Positions 1 through 8,407 of a stretch of 64,000 bases of DNA are shown piece by piece. The position numbers and the translations under genes were made by a program. The first letter of the stretch is position 1. Every line of letters begins with the position of its first letter. Source of the stretch: Chitinophagaceae bacterium. Lineage in GTDB: Bacteria; Bacteroidota; Bacteroidia; Chitinophagales; Chitinophagaceae. Below the pieces are notes generated by a model, which did no database searches, had not been told where the DNA came from, and saw only the letters and a list, made by a program, of their open reading frames with translations. The DNA is taken from assembly GCA_016713085.1 (NCBI GenBank), contig JADJPV010000002.1, forward strand, positions 1 to 64,000, written 5' to 3'.

Positions 1-2125
1 TCTTTCTTCTTTTTGTCAGAAAGTTGTTTGTCATTAGCTTCCTTCTTTGCTTTTTTTACGGCTTCAGATTTGTTGATGATGGTTTCAATATCTTGATTCA
101 AATTTCTGAAACCTGCAATATTCATTAAAGCCTTCATGGCTTCTTCGTTTGCCATTAAACGTGCTAATGTGTTATTGTCCACGATTTACGAGCAACGCAC
201 TTTCCCAACGTCTTGCTAAAAAAAGTGTAGCTGTTGTGCCACTCATTGCCATATCAAGAATACTCTGCGGCATCGACTTGTTTCATGGAACTGCCGTCAT
301 AAGCTAACACAGGTAGAAAGTTGATAAACTCGGCAACCTTTGCTTCGGGATTTGTTTCGTTCACATTTAGCCGACAACTATAATCTGCAATCTGTCGCAA
401 TGCCCGGTCTGGTGCAAAGTCGAAAACGTAACATTCTTCTTTCAGGATTTCTTCTTTGTTGGGTGATTTGCTGTCGGGATTTCTAATTACCCAGGGTGTT
501 TGCACACGGAAAGCTGCTTGAAAATAAGTTTCTGGACTGGAAGAATTTCGTAACATGAAAATTCCCGTCCACGGTTTTATTGAAATCCCTGTTGTCAATT
601 TTCCGCATGAAAGTGTGATTGTTTTTGATTCCAGCGGATTATCTGTCATGGCATCTAATACTGGCGGCATTGCTTCTACACCAATTCCTGCCTGAATTCC
701 TGCTGCCACAACAATTGTATAGTCGTGATAGAATTTGTTTTGTCGTTGCTTTATTATGTTTGCCATTGCATGGCATGATGCTACAGTTGGCAAAAACCAA
801 AATGTGTGATTCAACACTTTGAGTAATGGTGCATGAGAAAATGGTAACGGTGGTTTCTTTGCACCCATCTTTAAATTGTCAACAGTTGTTTCTCTAAAAT
901 CACCACGAATAAGGTCAAGCCATTTTTGTACTTCATCTTCATATTTGAATCGGGCATTTCGTCTTTCGCCTTCTGCGGTAAAGAAAATATTCAAATCAAA
1001 TCCGTCAAACTCACCTTGCATGGCTATTTGCCTTATAGTGTCTGGTAGCTGATAAGTAAGCATAACCATTCTTGGCAATGCTGCATAAGGATTGTTTGGG
1101 GCTTTCCAGTTTTCTTTTGCTTTCTGTTCATCTGAATATGTCCAGTTGAAAATTTGTTCTTCAATAAATTCGCCTGAAGCGATGGCTCTAAAAGGTGTAC
1201 CTGATAAGTATAAATAATGATTGGTAGTGATAGGCATTGTTTCTTCATCAAAATATTCTATGCCTTCACCTTCGCCAAATTCCAGTTCTTTTTTGCCTTC
1301 GGCTTCAAATAATTCTTTGGCATTTTCACGCCATGCACCATAATGATATTCGTCAAATATTACGCAATCCCAATTGGTAGCATGCACCCATTCATTTTTA
1401 GTTTTAATACCTCCGGTGCTTGTATTCTTTCCCAAATAATCCTGAAAAGAACCAAAACATACAATTGGTTTTTTAGGGTCTGCATCTTCAAACTTCAATC
1501 CGTTTCTTGCAATGAATTGCCATCCTTTAAAATCAACATGAGTTTTTAAATCTTCATCCCATGCACTTTGAACAGCAGGTTTAAAAGTTAGAATCAGAAT
1601 TTTTTTCCAGCCCAATTTCTTTGCCAATTGATAACTGGCAAAGGTTTTTCCGAAACGCATTTTTGCATTCCATAGAAAGTGAGGCGTTTGTTTTGGATTT
1701 TCTTTTTTATAGCTTTTGAAATATTGGATGCTTTTATTAACAGCTTCTTCCTGCTCTGGTCGCATGATGAAATTTAGCACCCGATTTTCTTCGGTTTGTT
1801 CACCTGTCTTTATTTGATGAATGGCTCTCCGCAAATCATTCAAGTTGCATTTATACCATTCGCCACTTGCATTAACTACTTTCCATTCTCTTAAAAGCCG
1901 ATGCACATCATGGTCGGTAAACGAACTGCCATCTTTCTTCATAGCCGATTCTTCAAACACAATTTTATGTTCAATCTTGGCTGTTCCCAGTTGTTCTTTA
2001 ATACGAGTTTTTGCATCTCGGTCGGTAAAACCAATTTTGAGCAAACCTTTATGCGTTGCCACACCAAGCAACTCGTAAGCGTAGATAGTCGGATTAGTTA
2101 GTGGTCGTGGCGGAAAGAATTTCAT
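1..2125 (-). CDS. GIY-YIG nuclease fused to SF2 helicase, restriction subunit (3' end frameshifted, cut by window edge)
   Basis: Likely the DNA-cleaving and translocating subunit of the adjacent modification genes. Residues 14-93 look like a T5orf172-type GIY-YIG domain: Y15 and Y17, the KIG strand at 30-32, R41, the D-H-D-V-H segment at 71-75 and E89 in GEW. A helicase follows, with Walker A RFGKT (157-161), DEYH (258-261), SGTP (308-311) and a QAAFRVQTPW motif VI near 560. The start codon directly abuts the stop of the upstream methylase, implying translational coupling. The clean frame ends at a TGA at 254-256. The protein clearly continues: removing one extra base near 264 gives ILDMAMSGTTATL, and removing another near 183 gives NNTLARLMANEEAMKALMN and a Lys-rich tail running off the window. 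Two +1 errors are more likely than decay. Domain calls are firm; the cleavage role is inferred. Confidence 0.8.
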
Positions 2126-3661
2126 TTACTCATCGGCATCAGTATTTGCAGTTTCGCCTACCGCTTTTATTTTTGAATCAATAAATTTCCATTCTTCTTT
2201 AGTGATGCCCCATCTTTTACATAATAATTCATCTGTATAAACTCCTTCATATTTTCCCAAGTCAGGAACAAATTGAAAATTCCCTCTTGTTACATCTTGC
2301 GAAACGACAGTTTGCAGCAAAAGAAATCTGAAAATTTTTGTAAATAAAAATGACTTAAATGATATTACTTCTTTTTGCGTTTTTGCTGCGAATGCCACAA
2401 TCCAAGATTCAGTGCAGGCTTCCCCGGGTTTGGCAATTCTTGTATTACCATCATAATAAAATCCAACTGGTTTGGAGAAGTCTGTTTGACCTGCAATTGG
2501 TGCTCTCGGTATGAGAAGTTTATATTTATTAAGCAAATTATAGCTGTCTGATAATTCCTCTTTCTTTATATAAAGTAATCCTTGTCTTTGAGTGAAATAA
2601 CAAGGGATTCCAGATTTAGATGGAGTATGATGACCCCTTACTCCAAATGGTTTTGAAGGCGAAACTACTTCACTCAGATTTTTACCGCCATTTTCTTTTT
2701 TTGCTAAAACTTTTCTAATAATTGGAATTGCTTTGCTATGGCGAATGAAAATTGGAAACTCATTTAGTGTTCTTTCGGATTTTTCTTGATTTCCATTAAT
2801 AAAATTAGTTACCTCACAAAGTCCGGGATTATCTCTGTCCCACAAAAAGTAACAAATACCTCCTGCAACATCTACTCCGGGAAACACTTCATTGGAATTT
2901 TCAAAATCAACAAGCCTTCTAATTCTTTTGTCGTTCAGCATGTCAGAACGAAAATCATCCAAACCTTTACCTCCAGCAAACCAACGAGCAGGAACAATCA
3001 TAGTCAAGTATCTTGGATTTAATTTTTTGGCTTGTTCTATGAATTTGTGATAAAGAGGACTTGCACTTCTGCTCTGCCAGGCATCACTCAAGTGATATGG
3101 CGGATTGCCAACGATAACGTCAAATTTCATATTGAATATTTTTTCCGGTTTGTCCGTGTGAATAAAATTGTATGCGTAAGTTTCCAAAGCATCTTCACGG
3201 TCATACACTTCCTGGCTTGCTCCGCAATAAGTACATTTTGCATCGCTAAAAGTATGTTTCAGTTTTTTGTAATGAATATTGCCTTGCTCATTTTCAAATG
3301 CGTCCACAACAGAATATTTGCCATTGGCTGTTTTGCTGCAATACACACTTCTTTTACTAAGCAAAGAAGTGAGTTCAGTTATGGCTATCCCAAAAATTTG
3401 CTTTGTAAATATATGGTTGATTCTTTTTTGCTTGTCGGGTATTTGCGTTTCAAGTCCTTTGTCTAACCGTTTTGCAATTTCCCTTAAAAACACACCGCTT
3501 TTAGAAACGGGGTCTAAAAAAGTAGCATTCGGGTTTCGCCAAATACTTGCCGGCAGCAAATCTAAAATGTCATTTGCCAAGCCCGGTGGTGTAAACACTT
3601 CGTCATTGCTCAAATTAGCAAGGCAAGAGAGTACATCGGGATTATAATTTGTTTGTATCAT
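2126..3661 (-). CDS. Eco57I-type N6-adenine DNA methyltransferase
   Basis: Transfers a methyl group from SAM to adenine in the target site of this restriction-modification operon. The 511-residue protein shows a motif X-like EVFTPP segment (21-26), motif I FLDPVSKSG (48-56) and the catalytic NPPY (186-189) preceded by a hydrophobic strand. A CTYC pair at 143-146 lies in an insert before motif IV and may be half of a metal site. The long C-terminal region without further catalytic motifs is probably the target-recognition part. The gene starts one base after the stop of the small M protein and ends immediately before the ATG of the helicase gene, so all three are probably translated from one mRNA. 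The recognition sequence cannot be read from the DNA. Confidence 0.85.
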   Translation of the reverse strand: MIQTNYNPDVLSCLANLSNDEVFTPPGLANDILDLLPASIWRNPNATFLDPVSKSGVFLREIAKRLDKGLETQIPDKQKRINHIFTKQIFGIAITELTSLLSKRSVYCSKTANGKYSVVDAFENEQGNIHYKKLKHTFSDAKCTYCGASQEVYDREDALETYAYNFIHTDKPEKIFNMKFDVIVGNPPYHLSDAWQSRSASPLYHKFIEQAKKLNPRYLTMIVPARWFAGGKGLDDFRSDMLNDKRIRRLVDFENSNEVFPGVDVAGGICYFLWDRDNPGLCEVTNFINGNQEKSERTLNEFPIFIRHSKAIPIIRKVLAKKENGGKNLSEVVSPSKPFGVRGHHTPSKSGIPCYFTQRQGLLYIKKEELSDSYNLLNKYKLLIPRAPIAGQTDFSKPVGFYYDGNTRIAKPGEACTESWIVAFAAKTQKEVISFKSFLFTKIFRFLLLQTVVSQDVTRGNFQFVPDLGKYEGVYTDELLCKRWGITKEEWKFIDSKIKAVGETANTDADE

Positions 3662-3662
3662 C

Positions 3663-4322
3663 TTAGCCGAGCTTTAAGAAATGAATTAGTGGAAAATCTT
3701 TTACAGGTTCATCAATTGCCGCAGCGTTTCCTTCGTCATTAAACATTGAGAATTGGTGGGTTTGTTCTACCAAAAATTTGAAAACATAATCTCTTCTTTT
3801 TAGCATGTTCTCATTTACCATACTCCATTCAGAAAAAACGATTGGTTTTTTTGTAACAGGATTGGTAAAGTCTAAAGCATCACCCCACAAAATATTTCTC
3901 TTTAAAATAAATTTTATGCTTTTTAATAATTCTATTTTGGCATTAATGCCAAAACTGTCAACATATATTTTGGAAAATATTATAAATAGCCTTTCCTGAC
4001 ATTCCAAAGTATTATCTTCCAAAATATCTACACCATAAATACTTGATATTGCAATTAAGCAATTCCGCTCCCATTCAACCTGACTTGTTCGGTATTTATT
4101 TTCAACCACTGCTAACTTTCTTTTCAATACTTCAGCTAAAAAGTTACCGTTACCGCAAGCAGGTTCCAAAAAGCGGGAATCAATTCGTTCTGTTTCCTGC
4201 TTCACCAAATCGAGCATGGCGTTAACTTCACGGTCACTTGTAAATACTTCTCCATGGTCTGCAACCCGTTTTTTTGTTTTTACTTGTTTAGTATCGCTCA
4301 TATCATTCGTTACAGCGTCCAC
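3663..4322 (-). CDS. small SAM-binding methylase-like subunit M
   Basis: A 219-residue protein with the methylase motif I FLEPACGNGNF at 51-61 and a motif X-like GEVFTSD segment (24-30), followed by an NILWGDAL strand. It has no NPPY/DPPY catalytic tetrad, so it probably cannot methylate alone and may support the next gene's enzyme. The C-terminal pattern (FSEWS, KRRDYVF, a run ending PLIHFLKLG) resembles proteins annotated as restriction subunit M beside Eco57I-type methylases; that comparison is from memory. It is first in a three-gene operon. An alternative ATG lies seven codons inside (4301). Upstream, 4323-4633 must hold its promoter. Confidence 0.75.
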   Translation of the reverse strand: MDAVTNDMSDTKQVKTKKRVADHGEVFTSDREVNAMLDLVKQETERIDSRFLEPACGNGNFLAEVLKRKLAVVENKYRTSQVEWERNCLIAISSIYGVDILEDNTLECQERLFIIFSKIYVDSFGINAKIELLKSIKFILKRNILWGDALDFTNPVTKKPIVFSEWSMVNENMLKRRDYVFKFLVEQTHQFSMFNDEGNAAAIDEPVKDFPLIHFLKLG

Positions 4323-4633
4323 TTCTGTTTTTTTGCTAAGTTAAGTCTAAAGAACTAAAATACTTAGGTCAGTTGGGTTGTAAAGCCTTGGATGTTTGTA
4401 TATGTGTGGGATGTTTAATATGGTGTTATAGTACATTCTGACTACAGAAGTCTTAAGCAAAGAATTGATAAATGGAAATTGTCTTATTGTAGGTTCCAAT
4501 AATTCTGACATCATCACAACGATCCAGCAGTTTAATACCCTTTGGCCTAAAGGAGGAAACCATTCCTGTAATTGTATAGTATTTTGTGTTTTATGTTTTG
4601 GAGAATAGCTAACTTACCTAAAAGTATTCCTCC
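4323..4633. other. intergenic region between divergent RM and iorAB operons
   Basis: 311 bases without a convincing gene. It should carry the minus-strand promoter of the restriction operon and the plus-strand promoter of the first molybdenum hydroxylase unit. No perfect TAnnTTTG element was found. The last 25 bases hold the leader repeat described separately. Confidence 0.5.
4609..4630 (+). repeat. leader repeat, copy 1, upstream of iorA1
   Basis: A 22-base segment ending three bases before the iorA1 ATG. It matches 7431-7452, upstream of the second iorA, at 20 of 22 positions; both end in TAAAAGTATTCC. It marks the upstream border of a duplicated unit and may carry the translation-initiation or promoter-proximal signal. 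Confidence 0.7.
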
Positions 4634-5101
4634 ATGACAGCAATCAATTTAAACGTAAATGGTAAAACGCTATCGGTTGATGTAGATCCGGCAACACCTC
4701 TTTTATGGGTGCTGAGAGATCATTTAAATCTTGTTGGTACAAAATTTGGCTGCGGCATGGCACAATGCGGTGCATGTACCGTTCACTTAAACGGTGTAGC
4801 TGTACGTTCCTGCTCATTGCCGGTTTCATCTGTAAAAAATAATGCCATTGTTACCATTGAAGGGTTAAGCGAAAAAGGAGATCATCCGCTGCAACAGGCA
4901 TGGGAAGAACTCGATGTTTCTCAATGTGGTTATTGCCAGGCGGGCCAGATCATGAGTGCCGCTGCCTTGTTAAAACGCAATGCAAAGCCAACTGATCAGG
5001 ATATTGATAATGCGATGTCGGGAAATATCTGCAGATGCGGAACGCATGTCCGTATCCGAAAAGCAATTCATTTAGCAGCCAAACAACAAAGCAAAAAATA
5101 A
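4634..5101 (+). CDS. iorA: [2Fe-2S] subunit of IorAB-type molybdenum hydroxylase, copy 1
   Basis: Electron-transfer subunit of a xanthine-oxidase-family enzyme of the isoquinoline 1-oxidoreductase type. The 155-residue protein has the plant-ferredoxin cluster cysteines C40, C45, C48 and C60, then the all-helical second cluster with C98-x2-C101 and C133-x-C135. No signal peptide is present, as expected for a subunit exported together with its Tat-targeted partner. The length is normal. The stop is three bases before the iorB1 ATG. A close paralogue follows at 7456. The actual substrate (aldehyde or N-heterocycle) cannot be deduced. Confidence 0.9.
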   Translation: MTAINLNVNGKTLSVDVDPATPLLWVLRDHLNLVGTKFGCGMAQCGACTVHLNGVAVRSCSLPVSSVKNNAIVTIEGLSEKGDHPLQQAWEELDVSQCGYCQAGQIMSAAALLKRNAKPTDQDIDNAMSGNICRCGTHVRIRKAIHLAAKQQSKK

Positions 5102-5103
5102 TT

Positions 5104-7208
5104 ATGGCAACAACACATACAAGAAGAAACTTTCTGAAAGTATCTGCTTTATCAGGTGGTGGTATGCTCATCGGTTTCAGTTTGTTCAACCTGCCTGCAG
5201 AAGCAAATGCATTGGAAGAAATGATTTTTACTCCGAATGCTTATATCAAAATTGCTGCTGACGGTACGATTGTGTTATTGGCACCGAACCCGGAAATTGG
5301 CCAGGGTGTAAAAACATCCCTCCCAATGATCATCGCAGAAGAGCTGGGTGTTGATTGGAAAAAAATTCAAGTTGAATTAGCACCATTACACAGTAAAATG
5401 GGCAGACAAACAGCTGGTGGAAGCGGATCAGTAAGAGGACGATTTACAGAGTTGCGTAAAGTGGGAGCAACAGCCCGTGAAATGTTAACGACTGCTGCAG
5501 CACAGCAATGGAATGTTCCTGTAACTGAATGCGGAGTTGAAAATGGAGAAGTAATACATACTGCAAGTGGAAAAAAATTAAGTTATGCATCGTTGGCCTC
5601 TGCAGCTGCTAAACTGGAAGTGCCGGCTAAACCAACCTTAAAAGATCCGAAAGAATTTAAATTGATTGGCACAAGAGTGAATGATGTAGATGCACATAAG
5701 ATTGTAACCGGTCAGCCTTTGTTTGGAATTGATACAAGAAGAGAAGGAATGCTGTTCGCCATGGTAAGCCGTGCTCCTGCCTATGGAAAAACATTGGGCG
5801 AAGTAAACGATGCCGCTGCGTTGAAAATTGAAGGGGTAAAAAAAGTAGTGAAGATCAAGAATGCGGTTGCTGTGCTTGCAACATCTACATGGGCTGCCAA
5901 AAAAGGAAGAGATGCATTGGTGATTCAATGGAATGCAGGAGAAAAATTAGAAAACAGTGCAGAACATTTTGCCGAATTTAAAAAATTGCTTGAAAGCCCA
6001 GCACCAACAGCACCCGCCAGGAACGATGGCGATGTAGATGCATCAAAACAAAATGCAGTTAAATTGCTGGATGTAACATACGAAATACCTGCACTGTCGC
6101 ACGGACAGATGGAGCCGCTTAATTTTTATGCGAATGTGAAAGATGGGAAAGTGGAATTGTTTGGTCCAACACAAGTGCCAGGTTCAGTAAGAAGCGAAGT
6201 ATCAAAACAATTAGGAATAGCGGAAGAAAATATAACCATTTCATCGCCCCGACAGGGTGGTGGTTTTGGCAGAAAGTTAATGACTGATAATGCTGTGGAA
6301 GCTGCGTTGATCTCCGCTGCAGCACAAAGCCCGGTGCAGGTGCAATGGACTCGTGAAGATGATATGCAAAATGATTTCTACCGTCCGGCAGAAATGTGGA
6401 GATACCGTGCGTCACTTTCAGTCGACAATTTATTATCATGGCATCAATCAGGTGTTGGTATTGGTCGTGGTGTGAGGGGTGATAGTTATGTTGCAGGAGC
6501 TGTTGCAAACTACCGTGCAGAGGGGCAAGGCTTCACAAGCAATACACCAACAGGCTGGTGGAGAGCACCCGGTGCAAACACATTAGCATTTGTTGCCGAA
6601 AGTTTTATGGACGAAGTATGCACCGCATTGAAAAAAGATCCGGTTGCATTTCGTTTGGAATTGTTGAAAAAAGCAAAAGAACAAACTGTCGGAAAAATAA
6701 ATTACGATCCGGAGAAATATAAAAGTGTGATTGAACTTGTAGTGAAGATGAGTAAGTGGGGTACAAAAACACCCGGCGTATTCAGAGGTTTTTCAACCTG
6801 GTTTTCGTTTGGCTCTTATGTAGCGCAGGTGGTTGATGTGCAAATGGTAAACGGCCGACCGAAGGTTAAGAAAGTATTTTGTGCGGTAAACTGTGGTCGT
6901 GTAATTAATTTGAGCGGGGCACAAAACCAGGTGCAGGGTTCAATTGTTGATGGCATCAGCCATGCTATGTTCCCGAAAATTACATTTGTGAATGGTGCTG
7001 TGGCCGAAACAAATTTTCATCTTTATAAGTTTCTACGCATGAAAGATGCACCATCAGAAATTGATGTACAATTTGTGGAATCAGATGAAGCCCCAACCGG
7101 TTTAGGTGAGCCTGCTTTACCGCCTGTTGCAGCTGCTCTTGCAAATGCAATTTTGCAGCAACCAGAAAACGATTACGCAAGTTACCATTCGCCGAACAGT
7201 TGGCTTAA
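5104..7208 (+). CDS. iorB: molybdopterin-binding subunit of IorAB-type hydroxylase, copy 1 (one indel near 3' end)
   Basis: Large catalytic subunit carrying the Mo-molybdopterin cofactor. The ATG at 5104 gives an N-terminus with a Tat motif (R7-R8 in TRRNFLK) and a hydrophobic stretch, so export to the periplasm is likely. Family motifs include GGGFGRKL, WTREDDM and the C-terminal GLGEPALPP that holds the catalytic glutamate. The raw frame runs on to 7293 with an unrelated tail. Adding one T to the T4 run at 7151-7154 gives the expected ending NAIFAATRKRLRKLPFAEQL and a stop at 7206-7208. The tail beyond 7208 is therefore an artefact. Confidence 0.85.
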
Positions 7209-7455
7209 ATCGGTTTCGTTTCTTTGCGGGGATCATATCCGGTTCTGTATTGTAATTACTCATCATATCCCAATCAGTAATTATGGTAGGTAAATCCGTA
7301 ATCTGTATACCCATCAAACAGAAAAAGTAAAGAAATTTAATGCGTATAAATAAGTAAAATATTTCAGCCATTGTTTTATGACCGGCCTCAAATGTTTTAG
7401 TACGAATTAAACAGATCAAATTTTCAATCACTAACTTTCATAAAAGTATTCCGCT
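7209..7455. other. spacer between the two iorAB units
   Basis: About 250 bases between the corrected end of iorB1 and iorA2. It holds the second leader repeat at 7431-7452. A minus-strand ORF of 104 codons crosses it but runs antisense into iorB1 and is not accepted as a gene. No terminator hairpin was seen. Confidence 0.4.
7431..7452 (+). repeat. leader repeat, copy 2, upstream of iorA2
   Basis: Same element as 4609-4630 (20 of 22 bases identical), ending three bases before the iorA2 ATG. Conservation of non-coding sequence at both units supports tandem duplication including the leader. Confidence 0.7.
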
Positions 7456-7913
7456 ATGCCAGTAATAAGTTTGAATGTAAACGGTAAAACGGTATCAATT
7501 GATGTCGATCCTGCAACACCTGTACTGTGGGTGCTGAGGGAACATTTAAATCTTGTTGGTACCAAATATGGATGTGGTGTAGCACAGTGCGGAGCATGCA
7601 CCATCATGCTCGATAATGTGGCTGTACGTTCCTGTATGTTGCCTGTTTCAACAGTTTCGAAAAGAAGATCACAACAATTGAAGGGCTGTCTGAGAAGGGC
7701 GACCACCCTGTGCAAAAAGCCTGGTTGGAACACGATGTGGCGCAATGCGGCTACTGCCAAACGGGACAGATCATGAGTGCGGTTGCATTGTTGAAAAGTA
7801 ATCCCAATCCAACAGATGCACAAATTGAAGCTTCCATGAGTGGTAATATATGCAGGTGCGGAACTTACCTGCGGATAAAAGAAGCAATTAAAACAGCAGC
7901 GAAACAAAAATAA
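7456..7913 (+). CDS. iorA: [2Fe-2S] subunit of IorAB-type hydroxylase, copy 2 (frameshifted)
   Basis: Paralogue of the 4634 gene with the same eight cluster cysteines and very similar sequence throughout. The reading frame breaks after PVSTVSK. Adding one A to the A4 run at 7660-7663 restores [20 protein letters not shown] and joins the two halves (7456-7776 and 7710-7913) into one protein of about 152 residues. Since the paralogue reads straight through here, the gap is probably a homopolymer error. Next comes a small monooxygenase-like gene instead of iorB directly. Confidence 0.85.
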
Positions 7914-7960
7914 AATGAGTTGAGTCTTGTATTCAATAAAATTTTCTAAGCATCCTTTAA

Positions 7961-8350
7961 ATGAAATATTTATTAGTTTTTTTGATTTTCACATACAGTA
8001 ACGTTTTTGCGCAATCAAAAGATATGATGATTCGTATATCCGAAATTGAAATAGATTCAAACTATCTGAAAGAATATAATTCAATCCTTCAGGAAGAATC
8101 CAGGGCTTCAGTTCAATTAGAACCCGGAGTGATTGCTATTTATCCCATGTATCAAAAGGCTAATCCAACGCAGGTACGGATTTTAGAAATATATGCAAAC
8201 AGGGAGGCTTATGAGGCACATTTAAAAACGCCTCATTTTCTAAAATATAAAACAAGCACGGTTAAAATGGTAAAGTCTTTGAAACTTGTAGATATGAACA
8301 ACATAGATTCAGAGACGATGGTTGATATATTTCGTAAAATAAATAAGTAA
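7961..8350 (+). CDS. secreted antibiotic-biosynthesis-monooxygenase (ABM) fold protein
   Basis: 129 residues: a signal peptide (about 1-18, ending NVFAQ) followed by one ABM/YgiN-like ferredoxin-fold domain. The characteristic pattern is EESRASVQLEPGVIAIYP, then ILEIYANREAYEAHLKTPHF. Such domains act as small cofactor-free monooxygenases or haem/quinol-binding proteins; the activity here is unknown. It sits between the small and large subunit genes of hydroxylase copy 2, which suggests it works in the periplasm on the same or a related substrate. It is absent from copy 1. Confidence 0.7.
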   Translation: MKYLLVFLIFTYSNVFAQSKDMMIRISEIEIDSNYLKEYNSILQEESRASVQLEPGVIAIYPMYQKANPTQVRILEIYANREAYEAHLKTPHFLKYKTSTVKMVKSLKLVDMNNIDSETMVDIFRKINK

Positions 8351-8407
8351 AACACATCCAACAGAAAGTCAACTGTTCAGAATTTTAAATTTTTAAAGTC
8401 ATCAACA

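Noticed and set aside
3032..3466. Plus-strand ORFs of over 100 codons opposite the methylase gene
   Set aside because: They are antisense shadows; the minus-strand protein has intact motifs and coupling with its neighbours.
7209..7293. C-terminal extension of IorB1
   Set aside because: Created by the missing T at 7151-7154; the corrected frame stops at 7206-7208 with the expected family ending.
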